Below the pieces are notes generated by a model. That model saw nothing but the letters and a program-made list of their open reading frames with translations. It was not told the origin of the DNA and made no database searches. Of a stretch of 64,000 nucleotides of DNA, positions 24,298-34,552 are shown one piece after another. Each line of letters opens with the position of its first letter. The stretch's first letter is position 1. A program made the position numbers and the translations under genes. Source of the stretch: Oscillospiraceae bacterium (GTDB lineage: Bacteria > Bacillota > Clostridia > Oscillospirales > Ruminococcaceae); NCBI GenBank assembly GCA_017432285.1, contig JAFRJM010000010.1:124001-188000 (forward strand), read 5' to 3'.

Positions 24298-25806
24298 ATG
24301 AACGAGATGAACGAATTCAATGAACAAAACAACAATGTGATCCCCAACGAGCAGACAGCTGCTCCGACTGATGAAACAAACAATACCCCCGAAGAGATCA
24401 AGCCGAACATCTACACAGCAAATAACACTCCGAAAGAAACGGTTTATCTGAGTGAAGGTGTCAGCACAAATGAATTCCGGAGCGAGTTTGGTATCCCGAC
24501 TGATACTCCTAAAGCAGAGCCTGTCACGCACGGCTCGATGGATTCATCCAACACCCGTGTTTACAGCGATGCCAGATATTCAACCTCAAACTATCAGTAT
24601 CAGACATACGATACTTATGACACCAACGAAAATTACAGAACGACTACTGATACCAAACTTCCGGTCTACTCCAAGGACTTCACCAAAAAGGAAACCAAAG
24701 AAAAGTCCAGAAGGCGCGGCAGCGTAGTATGGGTAGCACTTCTGTGCATCCTTCTTTCGCTTCTCAGCGGATTTGCAGGTGCCTGGGCATACAACAAATA
24801 TGTAGCAAAACCAGAAACATCAGTTATTTATGAATCTGTAGCACCTGAGACCACCTCTGTTGTAAGTGATACAACAAGTCTTGCGGATGTAATAGAAAAG
24901 CTGAAACCATCTGTTGTTGAAGTACGTACCGAAGTAGTCACCTACGGTCATTTCTTCGGACAGAGCATCTCACAGGGTGCTGGAAGCGGCGTTTTCCTCA
25001 CAGATGACGGATATATAGTCACAAACTTCCATGTAATCAAGAACTCCAATTCTGTTACAGTCACTACTACAGACGGGAAAGAGTATCCCGCAGAAGTTAT
25101 TGGATACGATGAAGAAGAAGATCTCGCAGTAATAAAGATCGAGGGCACTGGATTCTCACCAGCAGTCATCGGCGATTCTGCGGCAGCCCGTGTAGGCGAT
25201 ACAGCCATCGCAATCGGAAACCCGCTCGGAACTCTTGGCGGAACTGTTACCACTGGAATCGTAAGCGCTCTTGACCGTCAGATAGAGGTCGAAGGCCAGA
25301 TGATGAACCTTCTCCAGACCAATGCAGCTGTCAGCCCCGGCAACTCAGGCGGCGGACTGTTCAATGCAAAGGGAGAACTCATCGGAATCGTTAATGCAAA
25401 ATCAGATGGCGAGGATGTCGAGGGACTCGGTTTTGCGATCCCCAGCAATACTGTAAAAGAAGTCACAGCAGACATAATGGAGAATAAAACAACAAGCCGT
25501 GTGTCCACTGGTCCTATCCTTGGCGTGACAGTAGTTTCTGTCAACAATGATGAAACTGCTAAACAATACAATGTGTCCCGCTACGGAATCTATATCGTCG
25601 CTGTGTCTCCTGGATACGGAAGTGAAAAAGCCGGTCTTGAGGTCGGAGACTATATCATCAGCGTCGACGGAACTGCAGTATTTGTAGCGGACGATATCTC
25701 AGAAGTCCTGAACAATCATAAAGTCGGCGATGTCGTCGAAGTACAGGTAATACGCGATAATCAGGTCAAAACTTTTAAAGTAGAACTGTTGGAATATACA
25801 CACTGA
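24298..25806 (+). CDS. htrA: HtrA/DegP-type serine protease with PDZ domain
   Basis: 502 residues. Residues 1-137 are a polar, probably disordered cytoplasmic region rich in Asn, Thr and Tyr; 142-166 is the single membrane helix; 195-390 is a trypsin-like domain with the triad H245 (VTNFHVI), D275 (EEEDLAVIKI) and S350 (SPGNSGGGLF); the remainder is one PDZ domain (GPILGVTVVSV to VQVIRDNQVKTF). Such S1C proteases degrade misfolded proteins outside the membrane. An alternative ATG lies at 24307; neither has a close SD, see the bridged element upstream. A strong bidirectional terminator follows. Confidence 0.94.
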   Translation: MNEMNEFNEQNNNVIPNEQTAAPTDETNNTPEEIKPNIYTANNTPKETVYLSEGVSTNEFRSEFGIPTDTPKAEPVTHGSMDSSNTRVYSDARYSTSNYQYQTYDTYDTNENYRTTTDTKLPVYSKDFTKKETKEKSRRRGSVVWVALLCILLSLLSGFAGAWAYNKYVAKPETSVIYESVAPETTSVVSDTTSLADVIEKLKPSVVEVRTEVVTYGHFFGQSISQGAGSGVFLTDDGYIVTNFHVIKNSNSVTVTTTDGKEYPAEVIGYDEEEDLAVIKIEGTGFSPAVIGDSAAARVGDTAIAIGNPLGTLGGTVTTGIVSALDRQIEVEGQMMNLLQTNAAVSPGNSGGGLFNAKGELIGIVNAKSDGEDVEGLGFAIPSNTVKEVTADIMENKTTSRVSTGPILGVTVVSVNNDETAKQYNVSRYGIYIVAVSPGYGSEKAGLEVGDYIISVDGTAVFVADDISEVLNNHKVGDVVEVQVIRDNQVKTFKVELLEYTH

Positions 25807-25832
25807 TACGTTTTTTCAATTAATAATGCAAC

Positions 25833-25875
25833 AAATGGAAAACCGGATCGCAGATCGCGATCCGGTTTTCCATTT
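25833..25875. terminator. Bidirectional terminator between convergent genes
   Basis: A perfect 19-bp stem (25833-25851 with 25857-25875) around a 5-nt loop. Its AAAA/TTTT segment gives a T-rich tract on either strand. Confidence 0.85.
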
Positions 25876-25895
25876 CTATACAAAATTTCTGTTAA

Positions 25896-27131
25896 TCAAT
25901 TAGCTTTCTTGAAATCATTCAAGGCATCCATCTTCTCAACAGTTTCCGCTATTGACTTCTTTTGCCACAGCAGGAAAAGGAATGCAAAGACCATAGGTAT
26001 CGTCATAAACAGGTACATTCTGGAATAAGCAATTACATCCGAACCGGTAGATGCCTGCATAGCTTCGATGAGATTACCCGCAATGATCGGTCCGATCATA
26101 GAACCTACATCCATTCCTATGTAGTTTGTGCTGCCCGCTGCACCACGTTCCTCACGCAATGAGCAACGCATGGACAATGCCTGGATCGCTGACTGACTTA
26201 CTCCGTATCCTAATCCTCCTATTACTGCAGCAAGCAGAAACATAGGCATGCTGTCAGAGCGAGACAAGATGATCAAACAGAAGATCAGCAACACAAATCC
26301 GGGGAACAAGACCTTATCAAATCCATATTTGTCCTGCAGTTTTCCAAAAGTCGGGCGAGTAAAGATCAATGTTACTGCATAGGCTGTAAAAAACCATCCA
26401 ATATTCGGAATACCACGGACTTCTCCGTATACAGGTATATAAGAACTTATGCAGTTATAGCACATTCCGAGGAACATCATCAGAATAGCAGGTTTAATCC
26501 CGCCACGGGAGAAGATCCGATTTAGTGTTATTTTATATGGCAGGCGTTTTGTCTCAGGCTCATGAATGAAACAAGATAATATTATAGCTAAACCTGTGAT
26601 AGCTGCTCCGATAAAGAATGTCTTATTAAACCCTATAGCCTCACTCAGAACAATACCAACATTAGGCCCGATCGCTTGAGCAACTGCTTGCCCCAGTGTA
26701 AATACTCCAACCCCATTTGCCAATCTGTCATCCGGTAGTGAGTTACTCGCAAGAGCCAGACAAAGCGGTGCCGTAACGCCTGCTCCGATTCCATGGAAAA
26801 CACGGGAGATCATGATACTTGAGGCATTTCGGGATAGGCCATATCCCAGAAAAGCTATGAAAACGAACGACTGCATCAGGATAAGAAGCTTTTTCTTTGA
26901 AAAGCTGTCCAATGCCGGACCGGTAATAGGACGGGACAAAAGAGCAGTGAAAGCAAATACACTGACGATCACGCCAACTAATGACGGTGCGATTCCTATA
27001 GAATTTGAGTATTTGGGAACAAGGCTATTCATCATCTGCTGCCCCATCTGCTGACAGAAGTTAGCGATGAAAACACTGATGAACATCGGGTTCCAAATAC
27101 TATCGGGTCTCTTGTTTGTTCCTTTATCCAT
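25896..27131 (-). CDS. Major facilitator superfamily transporter
   Basis: 411 residues with about twelve hydrophobic helices. The loop between helices 2 and 3 reads ITGPALDSFSKKKLLIL, a form of the MFS signature, and helix 4-5 has ISRVFHGIGAGVTAPLCLALASN, as in the drug-efflux-like group. Substrate unknown. The longest frame begins 12 codons earlier, but GAGGGGAG sits directly before the ATG at 27129-27131. It follows the D,D-carboxypeptidase gene by 46 nt and is the last gene of the recG-tex-dac run. Confidence 0.85.
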   Translation of the reverse strand: MDKGTNKRPDSIWNPMFISVFIANFCQQMGQQMMNSLVPKYSNSIGIAPSLVGVIVSVFAFTALLSRPITGPALDSFSKKKLLILMQSFVFIAFLGYGLSRNASSIMISRVFHGIGAGVTAPLCLALASNSLPDDRLANGVGVFTLGQAVAQAIGPNVGIVLSEAIGFNKTFFIGAAITGLAIILSCFIHEPETKRLPYKITLNRIFSRGGIKPAILMMFLGMCYNCISSYIPVYGEVRGIPNIGWFFTAYAVTLIFTRPTFGKLQDKYGFDKVLFPGFVLLIFCLIILSRSDSMPMFLLAAVIGGLGYGVSQSAIQALSMRCSLREERGAAGSTNYIGMDVGSMIGPIIAGNLIEAMQASTGSDVIAYSRMYLFMTIPMVFAFLFLLWQKKSIAETVEKMDALNDFKKAN

Positions 27132-27177
27132 ATCTTCTCCCCTCTTGTTATTGCGGATCAATGGCAAGAGTTATTTT

Positions 27178-28557
27178 TTATTTCCTTCTCCTTTGCTTTT
27201 CAGCAATCTGCTGCTGCCTTTCCCTTCTCTTTTGCTGGGCACGCTGCTGTCTGGGAATTACCACCATCATGTAGTAAATATAGAAAGCGCCAAACACCAA
27301 AACTATAGCGTACAGTATCATTGCCGGTGTGGATGTCAGTATCGATCCGACAAAATCAAGGATCCTTGCTATAATGCTCAGTTTGATATTTTCTGTGCTG
27401 ATAAGATTTACTTCTCCGATATATATGCCATCAGAAAACACTTTTGTAGTTCCAATGACCTGCCCTTCAGAAACCGGAGCCTGAATATGGTCAGGAATGT
27501 TTGTCTCAAATGTCAGTACCGGGGCATCTTCCGAAGTCTCATCTACCAGAGTCGTAAGATCTGTCTCCGTGCAAAGCATAAGATAGTCTTTTTCGGCAGC
27601 ATACTTGAGTGCGATCTCAGTTACAGGTGTTCCAGCAGGAGCGACCTTTTTCATTGCCGCATATTTATACAGCCAGTCAAATGTCAGCCTCGCGTTGCTG
27701 AACACTGAGTTTCCCTGACTCCAGTGGCGAGTATCCACTTCGAACGGAGCTCCAAGGAATACACCGACGTACTCTATTCCGTCTTTTTCAGCAGAAGTTA
27801 CGAAGCATCTTCCGGATTCATCGATAGTACCTGTCTTTATTCCGTGAATATAAGATGTATAATACCCGGAATTAGGATCCTGCATCTTGTTCGTTGTGAT
27901 GAGATCTCTTTCGTAGTGCTTGTTAGTTTCCGGGAGAGTGTATCTCGCCATACTGGCGATCTCCATGAAATACGGAACAGTCATAGCCCATTCAGTGATC
28001 TTGTACAGGTCTTCCGCTGTGGTATAGTGATCCGCGTCATACAGACCATGGGGATTAACAAAGTGGGTTCCGGTGCACCCAAGATATCTCGCCTTCATAT
28101 TCATCTTATCGATGAAATCATCTCTTCCGTAGAAGTGAGCCACAGTGGACGCTGCCTCATTTGCGGACTGCAGAAGCATACAGCATACGAGATCATACAT
28201 CGTCATTTCTTCGCTTCCTGCCAAACCGGCATTGGAGATGTTGATACCCTCGAACTCGATCCAGACTCCGTTTGGAACTGTGACGATAGTGTTCATAGGA
28301 TCAGGACACATCTCAAGCGCCAGCGCCGCTGTCATGATCTTCGTGCATGATGCCGGATACATCTGCTTAGTGGCATTTTTCTGGTAAACTACACGGCCTG
28401 TGTTTGTATTGACCACATATGCTGCTTCAGCTGTAACATCGACCCCCAAAGAGATCTCCGTTGCAGATGCGCAGCAGGAATAGACCGGTGCTGTAAATAC
28501 AATGAATACCAGCAGCACCGCTATCGTTTTTTTAACAAACGAACACATCTTATCCAT
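27178..28557 (-). CDS. dacF: D-alanyl-D-alanine carboxypeptidase (S11, DacF/PBP5 type)
   Basis: 459 residues. A signal peptide (about 1-30) is followed by the penicillin-binding fold with the three active-site motifs: S70-x-x-K73 in PASCTKIM, S131-A-N133 in LQSANEAAS and K241-T-G243 in GIKTGTID. A beta-rich C-terminal domain (about 310-395) precedes a membrane helix near 405-430 and a short basic tail rich in Gln and Arg (QQRAQQKRRERQQQ). It trims the terminal D-Ala of peptidoglycan stem peptides. The helical tail anchor with a long basic end is somewhat longer than the usual amphipathic anchor. It overlaps the tex gene by 8 nt. Confidence 0.93.
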   Translation of the reverse strand: MDKMCSFVKKTIAVLLVFIVFTAPVYSCCASATEISLGVDVTAEAAYVVNTNTGRVVYQKNATKQMYPASCTKIMTAALALEMCPDPMNTIVTVPNGVWIEFEGINISNAGLAGSEEMTMYDLVCCMLLQSANEAASTVAHFYGRDDFIDKMNMKARYLGCTGTHFVNPHGLYDADHYTTAEDLYKITEWAMTVPYFMEIASMARYTLPETNKHYERDLITTNKMQDPNSGYYTSYIHGIKTGTIDESGRCFVTSAEKDGIEYVGVFLGAPFEVDTRHWSQGNSVFSNARLTFDWLYKYAAMKKVAPAGTPVTEIALKYAAEKDYLMLCTETDLTTLVDETSEDAPVLTFETNIPDHIQAPVSEGQVIGTTKVFSDGIYIGEVNLISTENIKLSIIARILDFVGSILTSTPAMILYAIVLVFGAFYIYYMMVVIPRQQRAQQKRRERQQQIAEKQRRRK

Positions 28558-30709
28558 TCTTCGCCTTTTTAATTGAAAGACTTATTCTTTTCTTTTCCGG
28601 ATCTACCCCTAGGACATAAGTATCCAGCACATCGCCGACTTTCACCGCTTCTGACGGATGTTTGATGTATTTATTGGAGATCTCAGATATATGCACAAGA
28701 CCATCCTGGTGAACACCGATGTCGACGAAACACCCAAAGTCAACGACGTTCCTTACAGTCCCGCGCATAATCATACCTGGTTTCAGGTCCTCCATCTTCA
28801 TGACGTCTGTGCGCAGCATCGTAGGCGGCAACTCGTCTCTCGGATCTCTTCCGGGCTTTGCCAGTTCTTTTACTATGTCTCTGATAGTCGGTACACCTAT
28901 ACCGCATTGATCCGATATCTTATCCTCACCTACCAGTTTTATCCTTGCATTGAGACTGTCTGCTGCTCCCTCAGAAACATCTTCAAGATCCAGTCCGCAG
29001 AGCGTCAGCAGTTTACGTGTCGCCTCATAGCTCTCCGGGTGAACTCCCGTGTGATCAAGCACATTTGCGCTCTCCGGCACACGGAGGAATCCTGCACACT
29101 GTTCGTATGCTTTAGGTCCGATCCCTGATACTTTCATCAGAGAATCCCTGTCATGGAAGATACCGTTGCTCTCCCTGTAAGATACTATATTTTTAGCCGT
29201 CTTGGAAGAGAGTCCTGAAACTCTTGCCAGCAAAGACGGAGAGGCGGTATTCAGATCTACTCCTACAGCGTTTACGCAGTCTTCAACAACACCGGACAGA
29301 GTCTCATCCAGTCTTGCCTGAGGCATGTCATGCTGATACTGCCCGACTCCGATTGCCTTCGGATCTATTTTTACCAGTTCTGCCAGCGGATCCTGCAGTC
29401 TTCTTGCGATCGACACAGCGGACCTCAGCGAAACATCATATTGCGGGAATTCCTCTGCTCCTAATTTCGACGCTGAATAAACAGATGCGCCTGCCTCATT
29501 GACCATCATGTATGCCACACCTGGCATATCAGATATCATATCGGCTACAAATATCTCAGATTCCTTAGACGCTGTTCCGTTTCCTATTGCGATGGCAGTG
29601 ACATTGTTCCTGCGTATCATTCCGCTGAGAATCTTTTTAGCTTCTTCAGTCTTGTTGTGCGGAGGTGTGGGATATACGACACCTGTCTCCAGGACTTTGC
29701 CTGTCTCATCCACTACAGCTATCTTGCATCCTGTACGGTATGCAGGGTCAAAGCCCATTGTTACTTTATTCTTTACAGGAGGCTGCATCAGCAATGGTTT
29801 TAAGTTCAGTCCGAACATATGGATAGCCTGTTCGGATGCCATATCTGTAAGCTCATTGCGGATCTCCCTCTCTACTGAAGGGAAGATCAGCCTGGAGTAT
29901 GCATCTTCCGCGCATGCGCCAACGAATTCTCCGCTGATACTGTCTTCTTTGCTCACGGAGTGGTTTTTGACGATAGCAAGCGCTGCAGGCTCATCGACCT
30001 CTACAGATATTTTCAGGAACTTTTCAGTTTCTCCCCTGTTTATAGCCAGCACTCTGTGGCTTGGTATCTTCCCAACCGCTTCGGAATAATCATAGTAAAG
30101 CCTGTAAACGCTGTCTTCTTCTGTAGTTCCCTTGGATACTACAAGACCGGCTTTATGGATAAGATCCTTAAGTAATCTGCGTATCTCAGCATCATCTGAG
30201 ATCTTCTCCGCGATAATATCACCTGCTCCGGCGAGAGCTTCTTCTGTATTCTCTACTCCTTTTTCTGGATCGATAAACTGGGAAGCGATCTCTTCGATCG
30301 AGCCCTCTTTCAGTTCCTGGGCAAACAAAATATCTGCAAGCGGCTCCAACCCCTTTTCCTTAGCGACAGTCGCCCTTGTTCTCCTCTTCTGTTTGTACGG
30401 GCGGTAGAGGTCTTCAAGAACAGCCTGTGTCTCCGCCGCCTCTATCTGAGCCTGCAATTCTTCTGTAAGTTTCCCCTGTTCCTCGATGGAACGCAGGACC
30501 TCTTCTTTTCTCTTATCCAAATTCCTCAGATACGTGAGCCTGTCCGCAATGGATCTTATGAGCTGATCGTCCATAGTCCCATGCTGCTCTTTTCTGTATC
30601 TGGCAATAAACGGAACGGTGTTTCCCTCATCCAGAAGGTTGATAACATTCTCTACATGATTGAGTTTCTGCCCGAATTCCTGAGCAAGTATTTCTGCATG
30701 TTTATCCAT
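28550..30709 (-). CDS. tex: Tex family S1 RNA-binding protein
   Basis: 719 residues, normal length. In order: an N-terminal helical region (AQEFGQKLNHVENVINLLDEGNTVPFIARYRKE), a YqgF-like RNase H fold (TMGFDPAYRTGCKIAVVDETGKVLETG), tandem helix-hairpin-helix motifs (VDLNTASPSLLARVSGLSSKTAK, ISGIGPKAYEQCAGFLRV-type) and a C-terminal S1 domain (GMIMRGTVRNVVDFGCFVDIGVHQDGLVH). Tex binds nucleic acid and influences transcription in many bacteria. GAGG precedes the ATG. It follows recG by 11 nt. Confidence 0.95.
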   Translation of the reverse strand: MDKHAEILAQEFGQKLNHVENVINLLDEGNTVPFIARYRKEQHGTMDDQLIRSIADRLTYLRNLDKRKEEVLRSIEEQGKLTEELQAQIEAAETQAVLEDLYRPYKQKRRTRATVAKEKGLEPLADILFAQELKEGSIEEIASQFIDPEKGVENTEEALAGAGDIIAEKISDDAEIRRLLKDLIHKAGLVVSKGTTEEDSVYRLYYDYSEAVGKIPSHRVLAINRGETEKFLKISVEVDEPAALAIVKNHSVSKEDSISGEFVGACAEDAYSRLIFPSVEREIRNELTDMASEQAIHMFGLNLKPLLMQPPVKNKVTMGFDPAYRTGCKIAVVDETGKVLETGVVYPTPPHNKTEEAKKILSGMIRRNNVTAIAIGNGTASKESEIFVADMISDMPGVAYMMVNEAGASVYSASKLGAEEFPQYDVSLRSAVSIARRLQDPLAELVKIDPKAIGVGQYQHDMPQARLDETLSGVVEDCVNAVGVDLNTASPSLLARVSGLSSKTAKNIVSYRESNGIFHDRDSLMKVSGIGPKAYEQCAGFLRVPESANVLDHTGVHPESYEATRKLLTLCGLDLEDVSEGAADSLNARIKLVGEDKISDQCGIGVPTIRDIVKELAKPGRDPRDELPPTMLRTDVMKMEDLKPGMIMRGTVRNVVDFGCFVDIGVHQDGLVHISEISNKYIKHPSEAVKVGDVLDTYVLGVDPEKKRISLSIKKAKNG

Positions 30710-30720
30710 ACATATCCTCT

Positions 30721-32781
30721 TCAGTTCATAGTCAGTTCAGCATTGTCAAAAAGCTGTTCGACTTTATTTTTCATTAAAGGGTACATCCCCAGATCAGGTG
30801 ATTCCTGTACCAGTGACTCCGCAGCCTCATTGGCTGAATACAGAATCTTTTCATCATCAGCTATATGAGCTACAGTGAGGTTCGGAAGACCGTGCTGTCT
30901 GTTTCCAATAAAGTCTCCTGGTCCCCTCATCCTGAGGTCCTCATTTGCTATAACAAAACCGTCATCTGTTTCGGTAAGGAGCTTCAGTCTCTCCCCTGCG
31001 GTTCCGCTGTCTTTAGAGGATACCAAAACGCACCAGCTCTGTAAATCTCCTCTTCCCACACGCCCTCTCAGCTGATGCAATGTTGAAAGACCGAACCTTT
31101 CAGCGTTCTCAACTATCATCACTGTAGCATTAGGGCAGTCAACACCGACTTCAATTACAGTGGTTGAAACAAGGACTTTGATCTTTCCTTCCTGAAAGTC
31201 ATTCATTATCCTCGTTTTCTCTTCAGAAGTCTGTTTCCCGTGAAGCAATGCAATCGGTATACCCTTTAACTGTTCATTGCTTATCTTTTCATAGTATTGA
31301 GTTGCAGACACAGCGGCTTCGCCAAGAGCTTCACTGTCTTCCACAAGCGGGCACACTATATATACCTGCTGCCCTTCCTCCACTGTTTTACGGACAAACC
31401 CGAGATATCTCTCGCGGTACGTGTCATTCACGAGTATCGTCTTAACAGGGCTTCTGCCTGCAGGCATCTCGTCAAGGATAGAAATATCCAGGTCTCCGTA
31501 CATAATAAGTGATAGAGTTCTCGGAATGGGGGTAGCTGACATGACCAGTGTATGCGGAAGATCACCTTTTCTGGATAGGGCAGCTCTCTGATCCACACCG
31601 AACCTGTGCTGCTCGTCTGTGACCACGAATCCCAGCCTGTGGTACTTGACATCTTCAGAGATCAGAGCATGCGTTCCGACTATAAGATCCGCATTCCCGT
31701 TCGCTATCTGCTTCAGCAATTCAGATCTCTGTTTGCCTTTCACAGAACTTGTCAGTAGACCAACGGTCATATCAAACGGCTCAAGCATCTTTCGGAATGT
31801 CTCCGCATGCTGTGTGGCGAGGACTTCAGTAGGTGCCATGACAGCACTCTGGAACCCGTTCTTTGCAGCAAGATAAACTGCTCCTGCTGCGACAGCCGTC
31901 TTTCCGCTTCCGACATCTCCCTGCAGAAGTCTAGCCATCGGTTCATTTTTTGAAAGATCTGACGCTATCTCTTTCAAAGACCGCTTCTGTGCGTCTGTCA
32001 TCCTGAAAGGCAGAGAATCACAAAAAGCATCGGTATCTGTAAAAGAGAAAGCGTTGTTACTCTGAGTCCGCTTGCGTTCTCTTCTGAGTTTCATGCCTAC
32101 CGAGAGAGTGAACAGCTCTTCGAAGACGAGCCTGCGTTTAGCCTCTGTCATCCTGCTCTCATTGTCAGGAAAATGGATCTGTCTTATCGCTGTGTCACGG
32201 TCCATAAAGCCATAACGGTCCAGTATCATTTTGGGGATGAACTCGTCTATCCTGCACAGCGGATCCGACAGTATTGTCCGCACATTGGCTGATATCATTC
32301 TGGAAGATAATCCTTCGGTGAGCGGGTACTGGGGCACCATGCCCTCGAGTTCTTCCTCCTGTACCAGCACCGGATTCGTCATCTGCTTTCTTAACAGGTC
32401 TCCCTGCAGCCTTCCGTAGAAATAGTATTCCTCTCCTACATTCAGCTTTTGTGTGACAAAAGGATTGTTGAAATATACAAGTTCGATATCCGTTCCTGAC
32501 TCTGTGGATGCGTATACTCTGCTTATCTTTCGCCCACCCTGAGTGCGTACTGTTGGTGTCTTCCTGTCTACGACAGCTTTTACCGTAACGTAGTCCATAA
32601 GGTTATGTTCGGAAAGATCAGCGCTTTCTGAGTAATCAAGATAGCCTCGCGGATAATGCCTGAGCAGATCCTCGAATGTAAAGATCTTCATCTTCTCATA
32701 CATGGCAGCGCGTTTCTGTCCGACGCCTTTCAGACGCCGGATATTTTGCGAAAGATAACTGTTTTCCAAGCTATTTGCCAT
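30721..32781 (-). CDS. recG: ATP-dependent DNA helicase RecG
   Basis: 686 residues, standard size. The N-terminal wedge/OB region (YVTVKAVVDRKTPTVRTQGGRKISRVYA) is followed by the superfamily 2 motor: Walker A in LLQGDVGSGKTAVAAGA, FVVTDEQHRFGVDQR (DEQH), VMSATPIPRTL, and the C-terminal helicase motifs VIEVGVDCPNATVM and QLRGRVGRG. It reverses stalled replication forks and processes Holliday junctions. The frame opens five codons earlier (32796) without an SD; the ATG at 32781 follows AGGG closely, so either start is possible. Confidence 0.95.
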   Translation of the reverse strand: MANSLENSYLSQNIRRLKGVGQKRAAMYEKMKIFTFEDLLRHYPRGYLDYSESADLSEHNLMDYVTVKAVVDRKTPTVRTQGGRKISRVYASTESGTDIELVYFNNPFVTQKLNVGEEYYFYGRLQGDLLRKQMTNPVLVQEEELEGMVPQYPLTEGLSSRMISANVRTILSDPLCRIDEFIPKMILDRYGFMDRDTAIRQIHFPDNESRMTEAKRRLVFEELFTLSVGMKLRRERKRTQSNNAFSFTDTDAFCDSLPFRMTDAQKRSLKEIASDLSKNEPMARLLQGDVGSGKTAVAAGAVYLAAKNGFQSAVMAPTEVLATQHAETFRKMLEPFDMTVGLLTSSVKGKQRSELLKQIANGNADLIVGTHALISEDVKYHRLGFVVTDEQHRFGVDQRAALSRKGDLPHTLVMSATPIPRTLSLIMYGDLDISILDEMPAGRSPVKTILVNDTYRERYLGFVRKTVEEGQQVYIVCPLVEDSEALGEAAVSATQYYEKISNEQLKGIPIALLHGKQTSEEKTRIMNDFQEGKIKVLVSTTVIEVGVDCPNATVMIVENAERFGLSTLHQLRGRVGRGDLQSWCVLVSSKDSGTAGERLKLLTETDDGFVIANEDLRMRGPGDFIGNRQHGLPNLTVAHIADDEKILYSANEAAESLVQESPDLGMYPLMKNKVEQLFDNAELTMN

Positions 32782-32802
32782 AATCCCTACATTCACAGAT
32801 TA

Positions 32803-32831
32803 GCCGCCTTCCGCGCAATGCAGAAAGCGGC
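32803..32831 (-). other. Hairpin between rny and recG
   Basis: On the minus strand ten bases (32822-32831) pair with 32803-32812, using two G-U pairs, over a 9-nt loop. No T tract follows on this strand, so it looks more like a processing or attenuation structure than a terminator. Confidence 0.5.
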
Positions 32832-32851
32832 ATAATATTTTATTGTTGTTT

Positions 32852-34408
32852 TTATTTTGCGTAGTCGATCGCGCGGCTCTCCCTGATGACATTTACTTTA
32901 ACCTGTCCGGGGTAGCTCAGCTCACTCTCGATCTGTGCGCAGATATCGTGTGCGACTACTGCCAAGCGATCATCAGATACCTTTTCAGGTTTGACGAAGA
33001 TACGTACCTCTCTGCCGGCCTGGATTGCGAAAGAACTCTCAACTCCATCATAGGAATTGGCGATCTCTTCAAGTTTGGAGAGTCTGTTGATATAGCTCTC
33101 CAGGTTTTCACTTCTTGCGCCTGGTCTGGAAGCTGAGATAGCGTCTGCCGCCATTATGATGTATGCAAGAGGTGTTGCCGGTTCAACATCGTTATGATGT
33201 GCTTCAATGGCGTGGATGACTTCATTGCTCTCCTTGAATCTCTTTGCGATCTCAACACCGAGCTGAACGTGTGTTCCCTCATACTCGTGGTCGACCGCTT
33301 TGCCGATATCGTGGAGCAATCCCGCGCGTTTTGCGACGGAAGGATTGATCCCCAGCTCTGATGCGATCAGTCCGGAAAGCAGTGCTACTTCCTTGCTGTG
33401 GTTCAGAACGTTCTGACCGTAGCTGGTCCTGTAATAAAGTCTTCCGAGTATCTTGATAAGATCAGGATGAAGTCCATGGACACCCACTTCAAGAACAGCG
33501 CCTTCGCCTTCTTTCTTGATCTTTGTCTCTACTTCTTTCTTTGCTTTTTCCAGGCAGTCTTCAATTCTTGCAGGGTGGATACGTCCGTCCTGAATGAGTA
33601 TCTCAAGGGTTACACGGGCGATCTCTCTGCGTACAGGATCGAAGCATGAGATAGCGATCGCTTCAGGAGTATCATCTATGATAAGGTCGGCACCTGTAGC
33701 GCTTTCGATAGCACGGATGTTCCTTCCCTCACGGCCTATGATCCTTCCCTTCATCTCATCATTGGGAAGTGCCACAACAGAGACTGTGGATTCAGATGAG
33801 TGGTCTGCAGCGCATCTTGCGATCGCGATGGAAAGGATGTTGCGGGCCATTGTATCGCTTTCATCCTGCAATTCCTGATTGAACGCGTTTATGCGCAGCG
33901 CTTTTTCATGATCGAGCGTCTGATCCATCTTGGCGAGCAGTATCTCTCTTGCCTGATCCTGGGTGTAACCTGAGATCTTCTCAAGCGTATCCAGCTGCTG
34001 TGCTTTGATGTCTTCCGCTTCCTTGATCCTCTGCTCAAGCGTCTCGCTTCTTTTCTGAAGTCTTGTAGCCTCAGCATCGATCTTTTCCTGTTTCTTGTCT
34101 AATGCTTCTTCTTTCTGGTTCAGACGGCGTTCCTGTCCCTGCACCTCAGACCTGCGGTCACGCAGTTCCTTGTCAGATTCGGCACGCATCTTATATATTT
34201 CGTCTTTAGCCTCAAGAATTACTTCTTTTCTTCGCTGTTCAGCGGATCTTATTGCATCATTAACGAGGCGCGTCGCTTCCGCTTCGGCAGATCCGATCTT
34301 AGCTTCAGCAACTTTACGCCTATGAACAGTTCCTAAATAAAAACAGGCAATGCCTGCAACTAATGCTGCAACGATTGCTGAAACAACGGCTGTTGTCATG
34401 GTTACCAT
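32852..34408 (-). CDS. rny: Ribonuclease Y
   Basis: 518 residues. An N-terminal membrane helix (about 5-25) is followed by a long charged coiled coil (30-190), a KH RNA-binding domain ([20 protein letters not shown]) and an HD hydrolase domain with H-D in [14 protein letters not shown]. RNase Y is the membrane-bound endonuclease that starts mRNA decay in Firmicutes. AGAGG lies 11 nt before the first ATG; a second ATG three codons later is possible. The next genes on the strand are recG and tex. Confidence 0.97.
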   Translation of the reverse strand: MVTMTTAVVSAIVAALVAGIACFYLGTVHRRKVAEAKIGSAEAEATRLVNDAIRSAEQRRKEVILEAKDEIYKMRAESDKELRDRRSEVQGQERRLNQKEEALDKKQEKIDAEATRLQKRSETLEQRIKEAEDIKAQQLDTLEKISGYTQDQAREILLAKMDQTLDHEKALRINAFNQELQDESDTMARNILSIAIARCAADHSSESTVSVVALPNDEMKGRIIGREGRNIRAIESATGADLIIDDTPEAIAISCFDPVRREIARVTLEILIQDGRIHPARIEDCLEKAKKEVETKIKKEGEGAVLEVGVHGLHPDLIKILGRLYYRTSYGQNVLNHSKEVALLSGLIASELGINPSVAKRAGLLHDIGKAVDHEYEGTHVQLGVEIAKRFKESNEVIHAIEAHHNDVEPATPLAYIIMAADAISASRPGARSENLESYINRLSKLEEIANSYDGVESSFAIQAGREVRIFVKPEKVSDDRLAVVAHDICAQIESELSYPGQVKVNVIRESRAIDYAK

Positions 34409-34552
34409 TTGTTTCAGAACCTCTCAGTAATTGAATTGTTATATATTCAAAACGCAGTCCATATTGTACTGGGTTCAAAAATATCCGTATACATTGTAAT
34501 AAATAGTTATGGCAAATGTCAAACTGGTAGCAATTCTTGACTTATAGTGTGC

